Assembly: GCA_036898135.1 (NCBI GenBank)
Contig: CM072513.1
Coordinates: 33,831,691 to 33,895,690 of the forward strand
Direction of reading: 5' to 3'
Length of the DNA stretch: 64,000 bases
From: Oncomelania hupensis
Taxonomy: Eukaryota > Mollusca > Gastropoda > Littorinimorpha > Pomatiopsidae
The translations under genes were made by a program, and so were the position numbers. The notes beneath the pieces are model-generated. The model searched no databases. It was given only the letters and a program-made list of their open reading frames with translations, and was not told where the DNA came from. Below, piece after piece: positions 10,791 through 20,736 of this stretch; positions within the stretch are counted from its first letter, which is position 1; each line of letters starts with the position of its first letter.

Positions 10791-11049
10791 AGATCTGTTA
10801 ATTTACTCCGGGAAAACACAAAATGCGGTGTTCTCTAGTGTTAGTTGCGCTGACGGTGATGGCGATTGGGAAACAACGCACGTCGAGAGATACCTTACCC
10901 TAACAACAACACAAACTACCTCACCGCTCGTTGTCATGGCGACTGGTCAATATAGAAGACCCTGCGCTTAGAGCAGTATCGAGTACGCAATGAGGGCTCC
11001 ATCTGAATGACTCAAGAGCATGAGAGGTGACTGATGAGCATATACGCTT
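10791..11049. other. Unassigned
   Basis: No gene or repeat is recognised in this stretch. Confidence 0.4.
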
Positions 11050-11056
11050 GATGATA

Positions 11057-11088
<32 letters not shown>

Positions 11089-11372
11089 AATGATGATGAT
11101 GATGATGATAATGATGATGATAGTGATGGTGATGATTATGATTATGATGAAGATGAGATGATGGTGATGAAGATGATGATGATGATGATAACGACGACGA
11201 CGATGATGATGACGATGATCATGACAAAGACGAAGATGATATCATGATGATGATAGTGATGATGATCGATGATAACGACGATGACGACGACGATGATGAT
11301 AATGATGATGATGATGATGATGATGATGAAAAAAACGACGATGATCATGACGACGATGATGATTATGATTTA
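11050..11372. repeat. Degenerate (GAT/GAC)n tract
   Basis: About 320 bases of GAT, GAC and AAT trinucleotides with many interruptions. Confidence 0.85.
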
Positions 11373-12915
11373 TAATATGCTTGCATTATATTAGTTTAGT
11401 TAGTAAAAAACCTTATAGTTCCCAGACGTTAAGTATGGGCCTATATCAGCATGAATTGCCCTGATGTAGCGTGCTTACCATCTCACTGCAACCTGCTCAA
11501 GGCGCTGACCGAATTTAGGTTTTTATCTCAACCGAAGTGAAGGAAATATCGTATGATGAGTCATTACAAAACGTCGACGCCTGGTCATTTTTGCAAACGC
11601 TGGTCTCTCACAGGTCATGCAAGCATTTTGCAAACTGAGCCACTTGCTATCAAGAGGCATGATTCTGTCCACAGGACAGGGACATTACACAAGGTCATAC
11701 ATATGTACAGTGGATCCTCCATAGCAAATGGGCAAACAGCACACAGCCTTGCACACTATAGATAGAAGCACAGGGGCATTACACGCTGAAAGAGCACCCT
11801 CGACAACAAAATGATGGTCAGCGTACTGACCTTTGTGTCATAGATACCGCCTTGCTATCGAGGATCCAACATATAACACCTCCCCCACCCCTCCCCCCAA
11901 ATTGTGTGGAATCGCTGTGTTCTTTTCTATGGTTTCGGAAATCCTTAATTGTATTTTTAATATAGGCAGGAATCAGAACGAGCAAAACGTCAGCCTGTCG
12001 GTCGGTCGGTCGGTCCGCTGCGCCAAAAATCTCAAGAACCATTGAACAGATTTTGTTCCAACTTCGTAGGAACATTGCCATTTTTTTAATATAGTAGGCC
12101 TATGTGCTCTACCTCAGAGGTCAAGGGGTCAATTCTTTCCTAAACACTATATATTCCACTAAAAGCTGAACCTATTTTTTGAAAGTTATTTTGGTGTGCA
12201 TGTATAGTAGAATATTTTAACTGATTGGCCATCTTTTTCTTTGTCGGTCAGTTGGTCGATCAGTTGGTCGCTTGATCAATCCGTCGGTCGTATTTAATTT
12301 TTTGAGTTCAAAACACTCCAACCAACACCCCCACCCACCATTACCACCCACTCCATTGTCGTCTCAGCGGCACATTAACGAAACCGGTCATTCTTCCAAA
12401 CGGGCAGGGGGCGCAAACAAACAGAAAATAAATGTCTCGTGCCCGGAGGTCAGAATGAGGGAAGAAGTGTTCGCGGATATTCCCTTCACCCTCTCCCTCC
12501 TCCTCTCTAAGCAGCTCTATAGCGTGACTTGATTTAGTTTCTCTTCGGCTCCTCCCCTTTTCTGCTATCGCAGAGCCTAGCCCCATATCAAGGTCTTTGC
12601 TAGCCCTCCGATCGTTCAGAACTTCCTTCTTCTGAGCTTAGGAGGGAGGTAGGCTTCGTCTTACAGAATCTTGATAAGTTTTGTACTTTTGAGGTAACAG
12701 TAGTCTCTTTACTGGATTAAAAGGGCGTCTCGATTTTCTTGTTGGATTAAAAAGGCGTCTTGGTGTGCTTTGAAAGCGACTTGGCATTCAAGAATTCCAA
12801 CTCTTGTGTGCAGTTTTGTAGGAGTTTGGATTGAACAATCAAAACGGTTGTCCATTTTGGACGGCTGAGTTTTTTGTTATGAAAGGGAACATAGAAATGT
12901 AATTTTTTAAAAATA
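11373..12915. other. Intergenic, mostly unassigned
   Basis: No convincing gene. Bases 11990-12020 hold a GGTCGGTCGGTCGG run and 12240-12295 a GTCGGTCAGTTGGTCGATC run, either side of AACTGATTGGCCATC. A similar pairing (ACCGACCGACTGACCGACC beside GAATGATTGGCCATGAG) occurs at 21220-21265 and GACCGACCGACCG at 21520, so this is probably an undelimited dispersed repeat. Bases 12690-12765 contain a short tandem phrase, TTGGATTAAAA(G)GGCGTCT, twice. Confidence 0.4.
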
Positions 12916-12916
12916 C

Positions 12917-12989
<73 letters not shown>
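12917..12989. repeat. (ATT)n microsatellite
   Basis: About 73 bases of ATT, 270 bases upstream of the start codon at 13258. Confidence 0.95.
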
Positions 12990-13257
12990 GAGAAACTAAA
13001 TGTATTCATTAAATGTTGACTGAGCCTTTCTTTTTCACACAGGCCTACAAAGCCAGCCAGCTGCAGTTTCAAAATATATGAATTTCACTCCAGTCTTAAC
13101 AAAGTCAACTGGGAAGCTGAAAGTTTCTAGAAGGTAGGGCTGTAGGCTACCTGCTACTCAACACAAACGTCGTTTTAGTATGTGCAAAACCTTATAACAT
13201 TAAGCCTACATTTCTTACCATTAAACGTTAAAAACCACATAACCAATTAGCGAATCC

Positions 13258-13662
13258 ATGGCGATGCGACGACCACTGATGCGAAGAGCGATGCGATCGG
13301 TGTATGACAAAGTGATTGATGCGACTCATAACTTGCGCTCCTCGTTTTTTAACGTCGGGGATAAGGATACCACCGCAGCCGAAACCACAAACGAGAAGAC
13401 GATGCTCCGGAAAGAAATCGTCCCGTCCATCGACAGGGAGTTGAGAGGCCTCCAAGCCAGGTGCCTTCGTTCGGGGTACAGTGCGAAACAGGTTGAGGAG
13501 TTTGCCCAATGCTTCTTTAAAGCTTCCAAACAAGATCGTCGTGAACAATGGGCCAAAATCGGGCTGCAGCTGCTGGTAGTGCTGCTGTTGTTTTACTCTC
13601 TGATGCAGTTCAGTCTCACCAACCGCGTGGTCGACGCCCTCGCCAGAGTTGCTATGATGAAG
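13258..13662 (+). CDS. Membrane protein gene, exon 1
   Basis: 135 codons, phase 0 at the donor (ATGATGAAG then GTGGGT). It encodes the basic N-terminus (MAMRRPLMRRAMRSVYDKV) and the hydrophobic membrane segment. The ORF runs on into the T-rich intron, but the sequence turns into low-complexity Phe/Cys/Trp after the donor, which supports the splice. Confidence 0.8.
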
Positions 13663-14112
13663 GTGGGTGTTGTTATAATATGTACGTTTTGTTTGGGTTG
13701 GTTTGGTTTCTATTGTTTTTGGTTTGTTTTCCATCGTTTTAGTTGTTTGTTGTTTTGGCTTTTCTATTGTTTTGGTTTGTTTTCCATTGTTTGGGTTTGT
13801 TTAATATTGTTTTTGGTTTATTTTCTATTGTTTTTGGTTGTTTTCTATTGTTTTGATTTGTTTTCTCTTGTTTTTGGTTTGTTTTTAAATAATGTTATTT
13901 TTATGTAATTATTTATTTCATTTACCTTCTATTTTATTTCACTTCTATTTCATTTTACGTCTATTTTATTTCTCTGTGATTTTATATTGTTTTATTTTAT
14001 TTGATTTTGTTTTACGCTTGTTATATTTATATTTTATTTGTGTTTCATTTGCTTTCATTTGCATCCCATTCCATTGCTGCCTTTTAAGAATTAATAGTAG
14101 TATTAGTAGTAT

Positions 14113-14171
<59 letters not shown>

Positions 14172-14196
14172 ATAGTATTATTATTATTATTATTAT

Positions 14197-14229
<33 letters not shown>

Positions 14230-17200
14230 CCTAGTAGTGTGGGGGCAAAACTAAGCCTTTTTAAAAATGATCCTTCCTTGGTTCCATAATTATTTTCAAC
14301 AGATTGGATCTGTTTAGAATGTAGTTTATTGTATTAATCATCATATTCACAGCAAAAAAAAAAATATTATTTAAAGTTTCAAAGCGTGTCTAACTGAGTT
14401 TTAATTGTAATCGATGTGTCTGTCAAATATTGCCTTATTAAGACGGAAACAGAGAGAGATGAAGTAGGCTACGCTGGTTAAACGATTATTTGTGGTGCCC
14501 CAAAGACTTCCGAGTTATAGGATAGGATAGGAAAAAAGAAACTAGTGGGTCTATCAAAGACCATAAAGTCTATAATAGTAGGCTCACTAACAAGACGTTC
14601 CACTGTTGATTTATCTTGTCCAACAGGTGGGGATTGGGGTGTTTGTGAGCGAGTGAGGAAAACATCTCCAAAGACGGGTTTTCCACTAAATGTATGAAGC
14701 AAGGTGTGTAAGGTAAAGATGTTTCGGTCGTGGGGGAGGGAAGCGTTTGGGACCTCCTCTTTCTCTAGGCCAGCTTAATGCGGGCAGTGCCTAACTGGTC
14801 ACCCATCCAAGTACTAACCCCTTCCGACGTTGCTTAACATGAAACATTGCTAGCGTGTGCCTAAACCACTGCACTATTGGGCCACCAAGGTATGTAGCAA
14901 TTTCGATTTGTATTCGAATGATTGGGGGTGATATGTTATATGGGTTAGTGAAATAGCCTATATCTGAAATCGCGTTTTTCGATGAAGTTATGTCACCGTC
15001 TCTAACATGCTTAATTCGTCTCCGGTGACTGCAAAAAACACACCCCAAAATCAATAGAGAGATTACTCGCTTCCTTGCCTTGATGTCTGGAAACTGGAAT
15101 GAAATGTCCAGTTTAGGAAACCCATTTGTTCCGCGTCGTTTACCAGCGTGATGGATTCATTTGACCAAGAGACGTGGGACGGTTATTGCGTTATTTGAGC
15201 GCGGCCCTAGACCTGGGAAGGCTTGCTAAGAACCAGAAAAGAAGTTGTCAACTATCCTGCCCTATCCCGTAACTCGAAGGTCGTTGGGGCACCACAGATG
15301 ATCGTTTAACCAGCATACTCCAACTCTCTCTGTCCTCAGCAACCCTCATGGTTTCGCTCAATGTCAAACCAGTCCATTCTCGAATGTTGTCCAACCACCC
15401 CTTTTCTCTCCATCTTCTTCTGCCTCCTTGCACCGTGCCTTGCAGGATGGTCCTTGCAAGGCCTGATGCTCTGGTGACGTGGCCATACCATGGGAGTTTC
15501 CGTTTCTTCATCACTGGGAGCATGTCATCATGTTGTCCAATGGCTTGTGTGATGGTCTGTCGGACTTCGTCATTGGTGATGTGCTGGGTATAGGAAATGC
15601 CCAGAAGTCTTCGTTGAGCTGCTGTGAGGGTCCAATGTTTCGCAAGCGTATAGGAAGAGGGTGATGACATATATAGACTGATGGTCCTGTCTTTCCAAAT
15701 GGGCTTCAACCTTGTCAGGGAAGCAGTTATTTGTGCGATCCTGGAGAGGAGTTCCTGGCGGAACTCATTGTCTGATACAATGGCTTCTAAATATTTGAAG
15801 CTATGCACTGTGTTGAGAGATTGGCTTTGGACTTTGATGTCTGTGTTGATGCCATTGGTGTTGTTGTCATCGTTTTGGTCTTCTCTGCACTTATTTCAAT
15901 TCCAAAGGCTCTGGAGGTGGGGTCAAGCTTCTGTACTAGCTGTTCAAGTTCTTGTTCCTCTCCAGCCAATCGATCCATCAATGTCATCCGCAAAACTTCT
16001 TCTCGGAGCATGGGGAGGATTTCTTCTTCTTCTTCTTCTTCTTCTTCTTCTTCTTCTTCTTCTTCTTCTTCTTCTTCTTCTTCTTCTTCTTCTTCTTCTT
16101 CTTCTTCTCTGTTCTGGTCTTCTTCTTCTTCTTCTTCTTCTTCTTCTTCTTCTTCTTCTTCTTCTTCTTCTTCTTCTTCTTCTTCTTCTTCTTCTTCTTC
16201 TTCTTCTTCTTCTTCTTCTTCTTCTTCTTCTTCTTCTTCTTCCACTTCTTCTTCTTCTTCTCTGTTCTGGAGACATGCTAGAACTGAGGGGTCAACACTA
16301 TTTTAGTAAATCTGTTGAGGATAATATTAATATGCCTAGCAGTGCCACATGTTTCAAGAATCCAAGTTCTGTGATTGTAAAGAAAGAAAGAAGTTAGTCG
16401 ATTTCTGAAGCTCAGAATGATTCAGTACATGAAGGAAATAATGTAATACCGGACAATGGATTACAGAATTTTTCTTTCTCTGCTGCTGTTAGTTTTCTCG
16501 TGTATACCAGAAGTGTACATTTAAAGCAGAAACTAAGCAGACCGAATTGCTACTTGTTTGATTACTGAGACATGAATATTATTATTATAATTATATTTGT
16601 ATATAGACCTACCTCAGCTATCTGTGTGTATTCATTATGAAACAATTGGTTAGTATGCCTATATTTTCTTACATATTGTCACAGTTACCTCATTTTTGTC
16701 ACTATCCAATCTCTTCCCCCTCTTTTTCTTCTCAGTTCATTATTAATATGGACCTACATCATGGAAATGCCAATAGCACAGAAAATGTCGTGTTGACCAA
16801 ACGCATTCCTTGCGCGTTCATTTGGCAAAACAATATTTTGTATCCCTATATCCTTGTACAATCCTCTTCTGCCTCTTAACAATAATTTTTCTTCTTTGCC
16901 TTATCATCCTCCTCCTTCTTCTTCTCCTCTTCCTGCTCATCATCGTCTTGTGGTTTTTTTTCCCAGTTGCTGGTGGTGTGGGACTGGACCCAGCTCTACT
17001 ATAGCAAATGTCTAGTGGACAATCCTTTGTACCGTCATCCAGATGCCTTGCTCAAGGAAGACTGCCAGGTATTGTTGCTTTTAGCAGAGCAGAGCATAGC
17101 ATAGCACATATACGGCATGCAGGCTAGAAGTCTTTAACCCTCTGAATGAGGGTCAGTGGTCACTCCAAACCCTTGACCCAGGCTTAGTGTCTAAGAATTT

Positions 17201-17952
17201 TGAATACATTGTGAACATCGACATTAATGGAGTACAACACCCTCTTGAACAATTTTTCTAACTCATTTTTTGAACGCTTTGAGTGAATCTACATTAACTG
17301 TTTTATAGTTTTGTTATTGTTGCTGCTGCTTTTGTTCGGCTTCTTAATGTTTATGGTGGTAGGGGTATTGTTTTCGTTGCCGTTCGTTGCTGTTCAAACT
17401 ATAACCCAGATGTGTGAAGCCATGCGTCGCTGAGACTCGCCGAGGTTTTTGTTGGCCTCTCACTAGTGTGATTGATAATCAGCGAGTCTCAGCTTTGCTG
17501 CGCGTTCACATCCTTGTCAGTCAGCGAGACAGGCAGTGCCGCTGATCGTGCATGCAGTTCCACTTTCAGTCCATAGGCCTAACCATCAGGATTTACTTAG
17601 TCAAAGCAATGGTTTGGTTATGTTACATCAGCTTCTCTGAAATATACATGGAACTTCTTTAGGAAGGGGATGCCAACGTAGTCGACAGAGTAAAGAAGCT
17701 GGTTAAAAAACGTTAAGGGATAGACATCAATGCCCTTACCAGAACTGCTCACAAATCCAGTTGCATGAAAAAAATGAATGGAGGAGATAAATGTCCTCAG
17801 TCAACTTTCTCCTGCCTCTCTCCCCATACATGCAATTTAAACTGTGATCGTTTTTCATGCAAATCTACGAAGGCAACCCTCAATAACACACAAAATAACA
17901 TCATGCGAAGTAGTAGAACAGTTTTTCATACTAACAAATGGTAATAGTATTA

Positions 17953-18015
<63 letters not shown>

Positions 18016-18586
18016 GCAGCTTTATACGCGCATTTCCCCAAATCCCGATCTGTACCAATATACACGCTCACAATCGTGTTGTACATATTTTCACATACAC
18101 AACAAACAGCCATCATCACTCAAGCTGGTAGATATAATTATAAGGAAACATAGATGTAAATAATTTATACCTGTAAAACCTACTTTTAACTTTTTTACTC
18201 TCTTCTATTTTTCCCTCCGTTTGTACCGTGAGGAACCGGGGTGTCGCGGGAAGGTGGAGCTGACGGTTCACTGCAAGTTGTAAAACTCAAGACAGTACAG
18301 ATATGCCGTACTTACATTTCATTGTTACATATTTAGGCTATTTACCGAGTTGCTTGCGTAGGGCTATATATTATACATGAACATGTAATCTTACCGTTCT
18401 TCAAATGGAAAATCGTTGCTGTGCAGATCTGTGACGGCATTCATGCGATTACGCACCTGACTAACGTCTCAGCCAGCGAGGTGGTGGAACAGTTCTTCAA
18501 GATGGACATACCCATCATCGTCGACGATGGCCTCCGGGATTGGGGAGATGACCTGTTCCTCACACCTTTGGATGTAGCACAGGTTG

Positions 18587-18644
<58 letters not shown>

Positions 18645-19332
18645 AATGATGAGGATAAGAAGGAGAAGGAGGACGCCGACGATGATGATGATGATGAGAT
18701 GATGCTGTTGCTGTTTCTTCTGTAGTTCTGCTTTTTTTCCCTTTCCTTTTTTCTATAGACAAAGATTTCAGCAAGATAAGACGTCATTACAACAAAGACG
18801 GTACTAAGACGACTATGATAATGATGACGACAACATTCACGCCGACGAAGAGGACGTCGATGATGACGAAGACCACGTTTTCGATGACGACGACGAAGAC
18901 AACGTCGATGATGATGATGATGAGGAGGAGGAGGATGGAGGCATCAGTAATAATTACGATGAGTGCGTTGTTCTTCCACAGATGTACCAAGTCAATGAAG
19001 TGTTGAGGTCAGCAGGAAGTTGTGATTTTTCCAGCAATTTCCGGCAAAAAGATGGGGGCCATCGTGCGTTCCTCAAAGACGTATTGACTCACAATCTGAC
19101 CCATTATTATGCCCACTGGTAGGTTGGTCTCCAAAGGAATGTTACTTTGTTGAAAGTGATGCTGACGATGATGATGATGGTGATTATGAAAATAATGATT
19201 TTGAAGATGAAGATGATGATGATGTGATAGCGATGACGATGACATGGAAGATGATGGCGGCGCTGATGGTGATAATGAATATAGAATGTATTTTTATCCT
19301 CAATACATTTACAAGGAAAATTGATGATGGTC

Positions 19333-19399
<67 letters not shown>

Positions 19400-20637
19400 C
19401 CAGGAACAAGACCATGACATCAGCACCACCGCCACCACCACCAACAGCACTTAGTCTGCTTTTTATTATTTTTAGGGGGGGAGGAAGAGGTGGGGTCCGT
19501 ATAGTACTACCTAGTTAGTGTGCAGGGCGTTCTGCCAGGCCCACTTTCTTCTAATTTCTGTTTTTGGTGACGATGATATCGTTGTCTATCGGTAGGTTTT
19601 TATTCCAACCTGAAGGTTAACTTGCCAAGATAAGGCTGCATGTCCAGTTGTTCAGATCGCATTTCGCCATAGAGCAGCTGTAGCAGCAACAGCAGCAGTA
19701 GTAGTATTACTAGTACTATAGTGAACAACTACACCCACCATTGGTGATACGGCAGACTTGGATAACCATCCCAAGGAAGAGAGAGTAAGGGTCTAAATCA
19801 ACACTGAGCCACAAGAGCAATCATACTGCAAATACGGACTGTGAGAAAAATCTTGCCCAACACAGGACTTGAACCTGGGACATCGGTGTGCCAGTCGAAT
19901 GCTCTACCACAGAGCTATGGCGATGGGTCAAAAGGGTTAGTTAGTTATTCATTGCTTACAGGGTCCAGCGGGCTGCAAAGAGCCGAATCAGGACCACAAA
20001 ATCAATACCACAACTTGGTTGAAAGAGGGCTCACTCCTGATTCTTATAACGGATCTGCCGAAACAACCTATGATGATGATCATTGTTGTCAAGGTGGCGA
20101 CGTGGTGATTCGTCCTTAACGCTAACGCAATAGGACGTTAAGCTTCGTTATTCCTTCCTTCCCAGTGGTAACACCGAAGGCACTCCGCCAGCCGGTCATC
20201 CCACACAGGGGACGCCGAGGCAACACTCCAACCCATCGAACCTCGGTTTACAAAAACAAAACAGAACATAAACATTGCTATAAAATATCAACAAAACACA
20301 CACATACAAAATGCCTACATTGCCAAATAATAATACCACAGGAAGCCCCAATGACCAATTGGCAGAAAGCGTCCAATATTCCCAAGCTGACCCAACAGAC
20401 CTCATAAACAAATGAGGAGTTTTGGAAGAGTTTTCAAGAAAAAAAGGCAGATGACTGGTCTAGCGAAGAAGATAGTATAGTAGATTGATAGAACAGAGTA
20501 GGAATGAGAAAGAATAAAGGAGAAAGACAGCGACAGTGGGAATTTAAAGCATTTCCAGAAAGTGGGAATACTATTTATACAGAAACTCCCGGCACCTCCA
20601 CAGGGGTGGTGGTGGTGGGGTGGTGGTGGTCAAAAGG

Positions 20638-20736
<99 letters not shown>

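Noticed and set aside
13663..13908. Continuation of the exon 1 ORF as a multi-pass membrane protein
   Set aside because: The hydrophobic stretch is the translation of a TTGTTTTGG minisatellite following a good splice donor.
14760..14850. Functional 5S rRNA gene
   Set aside because: Only the internal control region matches. The 5' half is unrelated and the same hybrid occurs twice.
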